From Methanooceanicella nereidis (GTDB lineage Archaea > Halobacteriota > Methanocellia > Methanocellales > Methanocellaceae), in the NCBI RefSeq assembly GCF_021023085.1, contig NZ_PGCK01000004.1, forward strand, positions 124,001 to 188,000: a stretch of 64,000 nucleotides of DNA, read 5' to 3'. Of the stretch, positions 44,595 through 53,230 are shown piece after piece (the first letter of the stretch is position 1; every line of letters begins with the position of its first letter). Under the pieces are notes generated by a model. That model had not been told where the DNA came from and did not search any database. It saw nothing but the letters and a program-made list of their open reading frames with translations. Made by a program: the position numbers and the translations under genes.

Positions 44595-44841
44595 TATTTT
44601 CCTCCATATGTACCAATCAATTAATAATTTGTAAATTATATATAAATAAATTATATATTAAACATTTATAATATTTTGTATTGTTAACCAACCGATTATC
44701 AATTTAAATTAAATCAAAACGCCCATATTTACGGATTTATTTTTGAAGTAGTGACAATGATGGCTTTTTTATAAAAAAAACATAAAAATATTGAATTCGA
44801 TCAGTCAGATCCTATTAAATTAAAAGAAGTATACGTGTAAG

Positions 44842-45756
44842 TTATCTTTGACTATCATTGGCAGCATTTCCGAAACATACGCCATGAACCGAGCCGGGAT
44901 CAAGGTAGATCGTCCTTATGGCCGGAGTCGTATTATAATAGTTCCCGGGAATGTCTTCGGCGAGCATATATGTTCCCGGGTAAAGGCCCGTGAATTTATA
45001 AAACCCGTTATGGTCTGTAAAGTTCAATCCCAGAAGATGTTCCCTATCATCATACAGCCTTATGGATACGTTCGCCATGCGCGTTTCATTTACATCGAAC
45101 CCGTGATCTTTGTTGCCATCAACATATACCAGTACCTTCAGTTCACAATCGGGCGATTGCATAGGATTATTAGATGGGATGGAGGTCGGAGTGGGAGTAG
45201 GAGTAGGAGTAGGAGTAGGAGTCAGAGTCGGAGTAGGAGTAGGAGTAGGAGTAGGAGTCGGAGCGGGTGTAGGTGTTGGAGTGGGCGTTGGAGTAGAAGT
45301 CGGGGTCAGAGTCGGAGCGGGAGTCGGAGTAGAAGTTGGCGTTGGCGTTATCGCAGGATATTGAGCGGGGTCCGGAGTTGATGTCGGCGAGGGAACAGGC
45401 GTAGGAGCAGGATCCGTGCCTGTCGTTAGAATATTTAAGTCCCTGCGCGTCCTATCCCCGGACGTTGTGAATGTATCCGAGGATGCGACATGACCGTCAT
45501 ACCCGGCGACTACCTGTATAGTAGCTCCTTCGGCGAGGTTTAGCTGGTAATATCCGTTAGAGAATGTTGTCGCAGTCATGCCTCCACCTGATACCGATAT
45601 GCCGTCAGTGGGTTCCCCATTCACCGTCACGTAACCATAGACGGCATGAGGCCGGGATAATTGCGATGATGCAAGGGGCATTATAATGCCGGCTATCGCT
45701 ATAACGATAAAGAATAATACCGGCATCGATTTTAATATTCTGCTAATATCGGGCAT
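44842..45756 (-). CDS. Surface protein: shared module, Pro-Thr stalk, SdrD_B-like domain
   Basis: 304 residues. Signal peptide ([21 protein letters not shown]), shared module ([20 protein letters not shown] ... NGYYQLNL ... [17 protein letters not shown]), a PT-rich stalk of about 70 residues, and a C-terminal Cna-B/SdrD_B-like domain ([20 protein letters not shown] ... [15 protein letters not shown]-type strand ... [13 protein letters not shown]). No C-terminal anchor. It sits seven bases downstream of the papain-like protease gene and is probably cotranscribed with it. Confidence 0.75.
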   Translation of the reverse strand: MPDISRILKSMPVLFFIVIAIAGIIMPLASSQLSRPHAVYGYVTVNGEPTDGISVSGGGMTATTFSNGYYQLNLAEGATIQVVAGYDGHVASSDTFTTSGDRTRRDLNILTTGTDPAPTPVPSPTSTPDPAQYPAITPTPTSTPTPAPTLTPTSTPTPTPTPTPAPTPTPTPTPTPTLTPTPTPTPTPTPTSIPSNNPMQSPDCELKVLVYVDGNKDHGFDVNETRMANVSIRLYDDREHLLGLNFTDHNGFYKFTGLYPGTYMLAEDIPGNYYNTTPAIRTIYLDPGSVHGVCFGNAANDSQR

Positions 45757-45763
45757 GTATCAC

Positions 45764-48568
45764 CTAAAATATTAATTTTTTAACCGCAGACGCTTCCGAG
45801 TATACGAAGTAACCTTCTCCTGGCACAACATTAAAATTAAACTCCGGCGGGCTTATCCCTTCAAGATAAATATCAAACGAGGCCTTACTGGTATTGTATC
45901 TTGCGATGGTCTGATGATCGGTGAGACCCTGACAGACAGCCTGCGCGTTCGAACCGGTCATATTGCTCCAGCCGATCATGTTCCAGTCCGGATAGATGTC
46001 TATACTCCTGCCTGCCGGTAATTTGCCTGTGACATTCAGCCATGTATCCCTGTCGCAATACAGGAAATACCCGTGATCGGTCTTCAAATTAATATCGTAC
46101 TGAGGAGGGCTGATACCTACCAGAAACATGTCGTACGAACCGGTCGTACGGTTATACGACGCTACGCTGCTTACACCGGTCCCGGATAAATTACTTGCCC
46201 ATATGGTATTGTTCTCGAGAGGAATGGAGATCATGTTCCAGCCGGACTTCATCGAAATGTTAAACCTGCTATCCTTTATGATATTTAGATCGACGCGGGT
46301 CTTATCGCCTGTCGTCGTGAAATTATTTGACATTGCAGTTTTTCCGTCGTAGGTCGCGACTACCTGCATGGTCATGTCCTTTAACACATTAAGCTGGTAA
46401 AACCCGTCAAGACCTGTATCGGGGTTATGCGAGGTGACCGTACTGGCGCCTCCCCCGTTCACTATGGCCCCGTTCACCGGTGTACCCCCATAAGATATAT
46501 AGCCATATACGATATGAGGCTGCAAACCGTCATTGTCATTGATAGTAATGGTAGCTTCTTTTAACCCTAAAACCGCTCCTCCGGAGGGATCGCTTAAAGT
46601 CAGTCCTATTGTTTCGCTGTCTTCTTTTTTATTGTCATCGACGATAGTTACGTTAAAACTTTTTGACGTTTCGCCGTTCCCGAAGTACAATGTTCCGCTT
46701 GCAGGAATATAATCAGAGTTCGAGGTCGCCGTTCCGGTCGTAGTAGCATACTGTACCGAAACCTTGCCGCTGCTGCCATCGGTCCGCACTACAGTGATCG
46801 TCGCATTGTGATCGGATTCGTTTACAGCGTAAGCCGATGAGCTGTACTGTAGTTTTCCGACCTGGACGGCGGAATATTCTGTAAAGGCTTTAAGGCATAC
46901 ATTAGCCTCTTCATAACCGCTGTGATCTGTAAGGTCTGTCCAGTCGCTTCCATCCGGGCTTATGTAGCTTTGCCCCGGGTCGGCAGTCGCTTTACTGCTG
47001 TACCCGTCAGGGATCTCGGCGGTTGTGATCCTGCGCTCTACCGCTATCGGATAGTAATAGTCAGGAGTCCAAAGTTTTACCACGATCGAAAATTCCTCGC
47101 CGGATGCCAGCGGTATCGGTGAATCGAGTTTTATCGTATGGTATCCCGGTGCAGTAATGGTACCCGATTTTTCTGCGGAATGACCGGTAACTTCCGGTAT
47201 GCCATTAGAGGCCTCTAATTCCGGTCCGCGGAATACATATATTTCATATTCGCTATTCACCTGAGGAGTGTAAAAGCTAACGGCAGCTATCTGCTCTCTT
47301 AAAGGCGGGTTCGGGTCTGCTGTGAAAACATTTGCGAACCAGGCAGTATCGGAGCTATATCCCATGCCGCCGCCGGATACTTCATAGCCTACAGGGCATG
47401 TCCAGCCTAAAGGATCGTACTGGTAGATATTATCGTAATTATCTGCCGGCTCGCCGAGGAATAGTGCATTTTCAGTCCCGATATATGTATCATAATATGA
47501 AATGTATACAAAGCCGCCCTCCCCCCAGCCGGCTCCGAAGCTGTTCTTAACTATGAAAGCGCCGTCTCCCGGGGGAATGATCCTAAAATTATTCTTGCTA
47601 TACGAATCATCCCATCCTACTATGATGACTGCATGGTTCCCGTAGTTCCGGTTTTCTCTGCCGTCGTAATAGTATGAGTGTGCCGATATATTGTAATATG
47701 GGAGTAACAGGTTAACGTCAATGTACATTGTGGTATAGATCCCCCCATAATTATACACGGCCCATTTGATATTGTCCAGGTCCAGGGCATCCGCCATATC
47801 CGGTATGAAAAGAACGTCCTGGACGTGTTTACTTTCAGGTATGTCCTGCGGGGATAACCATCCATTTGGGTCATAAGGATCCTCGACTTCTTTTACAGGG
47901 CCTGTCCATCTGGCTAAATATGCCGTTGATAAAAAATGAGTTCCTCCTCTGTTAGCATCGCGATCAAATCCCCATGTGTAGTTCCTTGAGAGCAGGTTTT
48001 TTACGTTATTCTCGGAGAAATTCCAGTTCTCTTCCGGCAGTAGCGTGGACTCAAGCGATGCAAGGCTCGCATATGCCCAGCAGCTCCCTGCAGTCTTCTG
48101 ATCGCCAACGCTGGTGACTCTCCCGAGATCACGTAGATCAAAATAAGACGGATATGTTGCCGGAGACGAGATCTGCATGCCTGTCAAATGGCTCAAGTCT
48201 ACAAGAGGCGGTGTCAGCCCGATAAGTCCCGGTTGTTTCGTATCAGCGGTCAGTCCCTGTGATTCGATATTGTTTTGATAGTTTACCAGATCAGGGTTGA
48301 TAGGTGCCATTTTTAAATTATAAGTAATATGCTTCCCTGAATTTACTTCATTATTTATCGATTTTGCGGATACCGGAGCGATAGACGCAAACATTATCGC
48401 AACGATCACAAAAAGTATGATGCATGGCCGCACGATTCGAATATTGTGCAAGTTCCCGCGCTTCAAAAAAATATCTCTGTTCTTTTGTGATCCATTATTG
48501 ATCTCAATTTTTTTGTCTTGAGAATTCAAATCACCAATAAACCGCAGCATAAGATTTGTTTTAAACAT
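45764..48568 (-). CDS. Secreted papain-family (C1A) protease with Calx-beta and surface modules
   Basis: 934 residues. After a long N-region and a hydrophobic signal (IILFVIVAIMFASIAPVSA), a C1A peptidase domain shows the catalytic Cys in KTAGSCWAYASLASLESTL near 159, His in GNHAVIIVGWDD near 306 and Asn in VKNSFGAGWGEGGFVYISYY near 340. A lectin-like domain follows (about 350-560), then a Calx-beta domain (about 570-680, ending NDNDG), one copy of the module shared with the neighbouring genes, and a C-terminal pair of SGWNMISIPL-type repeats (about 70 residues each). ATG 48568 is preferred to the TTG/GTG at 48607 since AGGTG precedes it. No C-terminal anchor. Substrate unknown. Confidence 0.85.
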   Translation of the reverse strand: MFKTNLMLRFIGDLNSQDKKIEINNGSQKNRDIFLKRGNLHNIRIVRPCIILFVIVAIMFASIAPVSAKSINNEVNSGKHITYNLKMAPINPDLVNYQNNIESQGLTADTKQPGLIGLTPPLVDLSHLTGMQISSPATYPSYFDLRDLGRVTSVGDQKTAGSCWAYASLASLESTLLPEENWNFSENNVKNLLSRNYTWGFDRDANRGGTHFLSTAYLARWTGPVKEVEDPYDPNGWLSPQDIPESKHVQDVLFIPDMADALDLDNIKWAVYNYGGIYTTMYIDVNLLLPYYNISAHSYYYDGRENRNYGNHAVIIVGWDDSYSKNNFRIIPPGDGAFIVKNSFGAGWGEGGFVYISYYDTYIGTENALFLGEPADNYDNIYQYDPLGWTCPVGYEVSGGGMGYSSDTAWFANVFTADPNPPLREQIAAVSFYTPQVNSEYEIYVFRGPELEASNGIPEVTGHSAEKSGTITAPGYHTIKLDSPIPLASGEEFSIVVKLWTPDYYYPIAVERRITTAEIPDGYSSKATADPGQSYISPDGSDWTDLTDHSGYEEANVCLKAFTEYSAVQVGKLQYSSSAYAVNESDHNATITVVRTDGSSGKVSVQYATTTGTATSNSDYIPASGTLYFGNGETSKSFNVTIVDDNKKEDSETIGLTLSDPSGGAVLGLKEATITINDNDGLQPHIVYGYISYGGTPVNGAIVNGGGASTVTSHNPDTGLDGFYQLNVLKDMTMQVVATYDGKTAMSNNFTTTGDKTRVDLNIIKDSRFNISMKSGWNMISIPLENNTIWASNLSGTGVSSVASYNRTTGSYDMFLVGISPPQYDINLKTDHGYFLYCDRDTWLNVTGKLPAGRSIDIYPDWNMIGWSNMTGSNAQAVCQGLTDHQTIARYNTSKASFDIYLEGISPPEFNFNVVPGEGYFVYSEASAVKKLIF

Positions 48569-48787
48569 ATCGACACCTTGATCTTGTTTGACGGTTAAAC
48601 AGGACAACCGGCAGTATTAGAATAATTAATAGTATAACCTATAATATAACAATAAATATATAAAAATATTATTATAATATAATCGTATGCTTATTTAAAA
48701 TAGGGAATATATTGAATATCGCCATTCGCTCAGACAAAGACCATAAGCTCTTCCGTAAAAAGTGATTTAAACATGAAAAATAAGCAG

Positions 48788-48859
48788 TGGACCCTGCGGG
48801 AATTGAACCCGCGGCATCTACGTTGCGAACGTAGCACTCTACCCCTGAGTTAAGAGCCC
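48788..48859 (-). tRNA. tRNA-Ala(CGC)
   Basis: 72-base cloverleaf. The anticodon stem CTACG/CGTAG closes loop TTCGCAA, giving anticodon CGC. Acceptor GGGCTCT pairs with AGGGTCC and includes G3-U70, the alanine identity pair. Discriminator A at 48788. No intron; CCA is not encoded. Confidence 0.95.
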
Positions 48860-48981
48860 AAATTATCTGTTTTCAGACTTAAAATAACGCTTGTAGTATA
48901 TAAAACATTCGCGCAGATGGATGCTTGCCCTTCAGGTGTTTTAAGTCCTGAGGGCCTTCATCCCCTGAATGAATACTATAT

Positions 48982-49251
48982 TTAGATGATCCTGCCGACT
49001 TCTTCGACGGTTATGCTCTCGACGCCCTCGACTTTGGACCAGGTCTCTTCGACTGCCTCGGTCCCGCCGACGTCATCGCCTACGAGCACGGTCGCCATTA
49101 TCGCCTTTAAGCCGAATGCTATGGGCTTAAGCTCAAAGCCCTGGAGTTCGGCGCCTGCGGGAAGAGCTGCCTTGAGCTTCTCCTGCATGCCGGCAAGGTC
49201 GCGGTCTGCGCTGTCGGGCATTATCCTCATTTTGGCTGCGACGCTTCCCAT
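48982..49251 (-). CDS. Elongation factor 1-beta (aEF1B)
   Basis: Nucleotide exchange factor for aEF1A. 89 residues: GSVAAKMRIMPDSADRDLAG, LKAALPAGAELQGFELKPIA, FGLKAIMATVLVGDDVGGTE and VEGVESITVEEVGRII, the normal archaeal length and end. The frame continues back to 49275, but ATG 49251 gives the canonical start. The gene begins four bases after the stop of the zinc-ribbon gene. Confidence 0.95.
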   Translation of the reverse strand: MGSVAAKMRIMPDSADRDLAGMQEKLKAALPAGAELQGFELKPIAFGLKAIMATVLVGDDVGGTEAVEETWSKVEGVESITVEEVGRII

Positions 49252-49255
49252 GAGA

Positions 49256-49426
49256 TCACGGCCCCTGGAAACCACACTTCTTGCAAACGTAAGCGTTAGA
49301 CTGTTGCCTGCACTTGCCGCACCTGCCCATATCTGCTCCGCAGCTGGGGCACTTGAACGAGACTGCGCCTTCGCCGCTCAGGCGTACATTGCATGAGACG
49401 CAATATTCTACTTCATTTGATGTCAT
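49256..49426 (-). CDS. Small zinc-ribbon RNA-binding-type protein (56 aa)
   Basis: 56-residue protein of the conserved archaeal zinc-finger family (COG2888-like) that routinely sits with aEF1B. Four knuckles: CVSCNV, CPSCGA, CGKCR and CKKCGFQGP at the end. AAGGAG lies ahead of ATG 49426. It may contact ribosomes or RNA, as many such ribbons do; function not established. Confidence 0.85.
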   Translation of the reverse strand: MTSNEVEYCVSCNVRLSGEGAVSFKCPSCGADMGRCGKCRQQSNAYVCKKCGFQGP

Positions 49427-49536
49427 CTTTGTCTCTCCTTTTGTAACGATATTATTTTGACTTTAATGTGACTTGCGTATAATACCTCAAACTCTATTAT
49501 AAGCATTGTCCTTAAATATCCGAACTCGTGATTGAA

Positions 49537-50721
49537 CTACTTGTTTATTAATTTTTTGTAAAGCCTTGCCTGGAAGCCGTGGAACTTACAGTATCCTTCG
49601 GCGTCCTTCTGGTCGAGCGTCTTTCCATCGAAGGACACGAGCTCTTCGCTGTACATAGCTGTCGGTGATTCACGGCCGACTACAATGCAGCTACCCTTAT
49701 AGAGCTTTACCTTGACTTTACCGTTGACGCGCTCCTGCGTCCTGTCTATGAAAGCGTTAAGGTCGTCGAACAGAGGCTCGTCCACGAGTCCCATATATCC
49801 GAGCTCGGCCCAGGCGGAGTCCACCGTTTCCTTGAACTTCAGCTCGGCGCGTGTGAGGCAGAACTTCTCAAGGTCCCTGTGCGCTGTTAGTAATACGGTT
49901 GCTGCGGGGTGCTCATAGTTCTCCCTTGCCTTGAGCCCGAGCACGCGGTCCTCCATCATGTCAGTGCGGCCGACGCCGTGCTTGCCCGCGATCTTTTGAA
50001 GCTCGGTGATGAGCTTCACGCCCTTCATCTTTTTACCGTTCAGCGATACTGGCACGCCTTTCTCAAAGCCGATCTCCACGATCTCGGGCTTGTCCGGGGC
50101 CTTTGTAGGGTCTGTTGTCCACTCGTAGATGTCCTCGGGCGGGATATAGGACGGGTCCTCAAGCTTTCCGCCTTCTATGCTCCTTGACCAGATGTTCTCG
50201 TCCACGCTCCATGGCTTGGACTTTGTGGCCGCCACGGGGATATTGTGCTGTTTGGCGTATTCGATCTCCCACTCGCGTGTCAGGTTCATCTCTCTCATCG
50301 GGGCCACTACCGGCAGGTCGGTCGTCCTGAAGATAGCCTCGAAACGGAGCTGGTCGTTGCCTTTTCCAGTACATCCGTGGGCGAAAGCGCTGGCTTTTTC
50401 CTTTATCGCGACCTCTACGCACTTCTTGGCGATAAGAGGCCTTGCCATGGAGGTACCGATAACGTAGCCCTCGTACATGGCGTTCGCTTTTATCATCGGG
50501 AATATGTAATCGTTGACGAACTCATCCTTCGCGTCGATGGTGTAATGCTTGTCCGAGATGAGCTTCGCCTTTTTTGTGGCTGTCTGTATGTCTTCCTTCG
50601 GCTGTCCTACATCGACGGTCACGGTGATGACCTCGTCGAACCCATAATTCTCCTTGAGTATCGGGATGCAAACGGAGGTGTCAAGCCCTCCGGAATATGC
50701 TAATACGGCTTTTTTCACCAT
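49537..50721 (-). CDS. argG: Argininosuccinate synthase
   Basis: Condenses citrulline with aspartate using ATP in arginine biosynthesis. 394 residues: [20 protein letters not shown] (PP-loop), [36 protein letters not shown], and [20 protein letters not shown] with YEHPAA. The open frame extends to 50790, but only ATG 50721 gives the family start. carAB, also arginine/pyrimidine genes, lie about 2.5 kb away on the same strand but in a separate unit. Confidence 0.96.
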   Translation of the reverse strand: MVKKAVLAYSGGLDTSVCIPILKENYGFDEVITVTVDVGQPKEDIQTATKKAKLISDKHYTIDAKDEFVNDYIFPMIKANAMYEGYVIGTSMARPLIAKKCVEVAIKEKASAFAHGCTGKGNDQLRFEAIFRTTDLPVVAPMREMNLTREWEIEYAKQHNIPVAATKSKPWSVDENIWSRSIEGGKLEDPSYIPPEDIYEWTTDPTKAPDKPEIVEIGFEKGVPVSLNGKKMKGVKLITELQKIAGKHGVGRTDMMEDRVLGLKARENYEHPAATVLLTAHRDLEKFCLTRAELKFKETVDSAWAELGYMGLVDEPLFDDLNAFIDRTQERVNGKVKVKLYKGSCIVVGRESPTAMYSEELVSFDGKTLDQKDAEGYCKFHGFQARLYKKLINK

Positions 50722-51165
50722 AGGCGTCACTACAGCGTAAATATTGTAAAAGAAGATAAAGGTTTGGATAGATGAATATAACGAGAGCATTCATGACACG
50801 CTTGTTAATGTTAAAAGATCGCAGGTCATAAAAAAGATAATAAAGATCTTTCTCAGGTAAAGACTGGCCATACATCCATTTCCAGCTTTGGTCTTAATGT
50901 ACATGACCATACGATCATAATTAGATAAGAAAGGGTCAAAAATAATATCCGATTATAAACGTGCGCATAAAAAAATAGCACAAATAAATACGTATTTTTA
51001 AATAATGCCCCATAATGAGACATTATTACGTACGGATAATTTTTAGTAGTAGTATATGTTGATTTCGATAAGTATACTGAATTTTCACGGATAATATTAA
51101 TATAAAATTAGAATCCTGAAAAATTTTAAAAAATATTACGTTAAAAGTCGTGTTTTAAGGAAAAT

Positions 51166-51174
51166 TATATATAC
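51166..51174 (+). promoter_or_regulatory. TATA box with BRE facing the A/C-rich island
   Basis: TTATATATA preceded by the purine-rich AAGGAAAA (51158-51165). Transcription would start near 51195, directly before two small hairpins (CCATG-TTCG-CATGG at 51198-51211, and CTGAA-TCAT-TTCAG at 51223-51236). Confidence 0.5.
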
Positions 51175-51500
51175 TAATTACTCTATTACTGGTCCATCCA
51201 TGTTCGCATGGGTACATAAAAACTGAATCATTTCAGAACTCCATAAACCAAGACTCAAACCAAAAAACCTCCTAAAAACGGGAACAAGTAATGTCCGTAC
51301 CAAATATACCGCAATAAAGGGACAAAGTAAATATGCCATAAGGTAAAAGACGTATCAGGGCCGATGCAAAACGCGTAACAGTCTAATACGCTAAGCACGC
51401 CCCCAAATACGTAAACTTCATGGTATTGGCTCCAAGATTGTAGGTGGAAGATCCCTACTTTTACGGAACTCATGATGCTGGCTCGTCAGGAAGTCGCTTT

Positions 51501-51590
51501 TTATCGTCCGCGACATCCGGCGTAAATCCCTCCTCCCGGGTAATGCAAGCGTCTACACGCAATACACTCACGATCAAGTCCGATTACCAT
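51501..51590 (-). CDS. Possible 29-aa peptide
   Basis: Short frame from ATG 51590 preceded at good distance by the strong ribosome binding site GGGAGGT. It contains CIAC and a third cysteine (YAGCRGR). No further support; could be chance within an RNA. Confidence 0.22.
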   Translation of the reverse strand: MVIGLDRECIACRRLHYPGGGIYAGCRGR

Positions 51591-51873
51591 ATTATACCTC
51601 CCAAATCCCAAAAACGGACTTAGCGAAAAACGACCATACACACATACGAACCACCTGCAATGGAAAAGCCAATATCAGCAGTATTTTTATAGACCGTTTT
51701 TAACATTTTACATGAACGCCGGCTTTTCTAACGATTATCCTTTCGGGATTTTTATCGATGGTTTTTAATAAAAAGTTTTATACGGCGGTAAGCATCTAAG
51801 TTACATATGCTTGCTTTGCTGGCAGGCGGAGCGGTTTATAGACTGTTCCTGGAGACTTTACGGAGAGATCATT

Positions 51874-52752
51874 ATGATAGATAAAGTGATACTCGCGGCC
51901 CTGGGCATCATTGCCCTGTTATTTGTATTGGTCGTGCTGTCAGGCGCATGTGCTTTCTGCGGCCTGATAAGTACTATACCAGGGCCCCAGTATGGCTGGG
52001 AGGGCCCCACGGACTATAGAGAGGATGCGGGCAGCCATGCAGTAGCGGATAATGTGACGATCGACGTGTACACGTTTAACGGTAATGTGGAGCTGATGGA
52101 GACCAACGGAAGCAACATCGACGTAAAGGTCAAGATCAGGGCCCCTGAAGGCCGTCTCGACGAGATCGATTCGGACATACGATTCACCGGTACGAACGAC
52201 ACCCTGAACCTTAATGTCGAAGTGAACAAAGATTTCACAGGCCTCACAGGAAGGTACGGTGCAGATGTTTACGTTTATATGCCGGAAAACGCCATGTACG
52301 AACTAAACCTGATGACCTCTAACGGCCGAATTACTGTCGGGGAGTTTAACGGAAGCAGTCTTGTAGCGGGAACGAGCAATGGAGCAGTCGACATCCTGGG
52401 CGGCAGCTATGGCATACTGGATGTCAGCACCAGTAACGGGGCCATCAACGCAAAATATGATTCGGGTGATGCGGACTTTAAGACCTCGAACGGCGCTATT
52501 GACATAGACACAAAGCAGTCCTTGGGCCGCCTTGAAGCGACCACTTCTAACGGCCGCATAAGCATAAGGATGCCGGAGAACGCCAGTTTCTCTATCGATG
52601 CGGATACTTCGAACGGCTATATAGATCATGAGATGCCATTGACGGTCACGTTCAACAGGGACAGCCATATCATAGGATACACTGAAGGGTTCACTACCGG
52701 TCTCGAAATATATCTCAGGACTTCGAATGGCAATATCAGGATAATGTACTGA
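51874..52752 (+). CDS. DUF4097-family beta-repeat surface protein
   Basis: 292 residues. One N-terminal membrane helix (VILAALGIIALLFVLVVLSG) followed by an external domain in which TSNG recurs about seven times at intervals of 17-30 residues (MTSNGRI, GTSNGAV, STSNGAI, KTSNGAI, TTSNGRI, DTSNGYI, RTSNGNI). This is the DUF4097 parallel beta-helix-like repeat. Membrane-anchored adhesin or sensor are both possible. ATG 51874 is preferred over the frame's start at 51811 because it gives a normal signal anchor with a GGAGAG site upstream. Confidence 0.85.
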   Translation: MIDKVILAALGIIALLFVLVVLSGACAFCGLISTIPGPQYGWEGPTDYREDAGSHAVADNVTIDVYTFNGNVELMETNGSNIDVKVKIRAPEGRLDEIDSDIRFTGTNDTLNLNVEVNKDFTGLTGRYGADVYVYMPENAMYELNLMTSNGRITVGEFNGSSLVAGTSNGAVDILGGSYGILDVSTSNGAINAKYDSGDADFKTSNGAIDIDTKQSLGRLEATTSNGRISIRMPENASFSIDADTSNGYIDHEMPLTVTFNRDSHIIGYTEGFTTGLEIYLRTSNGNIRIMY

Positions 52753-52797
52753 TCATATCCGGACCGATTTTTTTAAATTTTTTAAAATAGTATATGT

Positions 52798-52971
52798 CTA
52801 TTTTACTATATTCAGGTTAGAATATAGCATGAACGAGAAAACAAGGCCTATTATACAAAAGAATGCCCCTATTGTCCCGAATACACTGTCGGCTTCATTG
52901 AAATAAGTAGTCAGTAGAAATATCGAGCCTATGAATATGACTGTCGCGAGCGGTATTCTCATTAAGTTCAT
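52798..52971 (-). CDS. 57-aa two-helix membrane protein
   Basis: Frame from ATG 52971 (ATG 52962 possible). Two membrane helices (IPLATVIFIGSIFLLTTYF; VFGTIGAFFCIIGLVFSFML) are joined by a short acidic turn (NEADS) and end in a polar tail. AAGGAT lies eight to ten bases upstream of the ATG. It sits between two convergently and divergently placed genes without another candidate. No family is recognised. Confidence 0.5.
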   Translation of the reverse strand: MNLMRIPLATVIFIGSIFLLTTYFNEADSVFGTIGAFFCIIGLVFSFMLYSNLNIVK

Positions 52972-53230
52972 TATGTAAGCATCCTTAGCGTTTATTCTTT
53001 TGTTAACAGACTAAATTGTCGCTTTGAGTACATATCTTTTCCTGTTTAATTGAAAAATTAACGGTAAGGATAGGATTTTTTAGTTTTTTCCGCGGTTTAT
53101 GGCACTTTAATTTTGAAAATGTGCATAGAGCCTGCATAGATATTGGATCCATCGAGAGAGTGGATATTAGAAAAAGAAGACGATAATAAAAATTTGATGG
53201 CCGGTATCATCCCGGCCGCATCAGGTAAGA

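Larger units (their letters stand above)
50722..51873. other. Long intergenic region with an A/C-rich island
   Basis: About 1.15 kb. The outer parts (50760-51180 and 51660-51780) are AT-rich. The island at about 51190-51660 is more balanced, with an excess of A and C on the plus strand. A BRE/TATA pair (AAGGAAAA and TTATATATA, 51158-51174) precedes it. Small frames on the minus strand are discussed separately. Confidence 0.5.

Noticed and set aside
42337-48568. Prophage or plasmid insertion
   Set aside because: The cluster has surface-protein genes only, with no integrase, attachment repeats or replication genes, and its codon use is like its neighbours as far as can be seen by eye.
51255-51473. 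72-aa protein on the minus strand in the argG upstream spacer
   Set aside because: No ribosome binding site, unusual aromatic-rich composition, and the region may be an RNA on the other strand. Kept only as an alternative in the findings.
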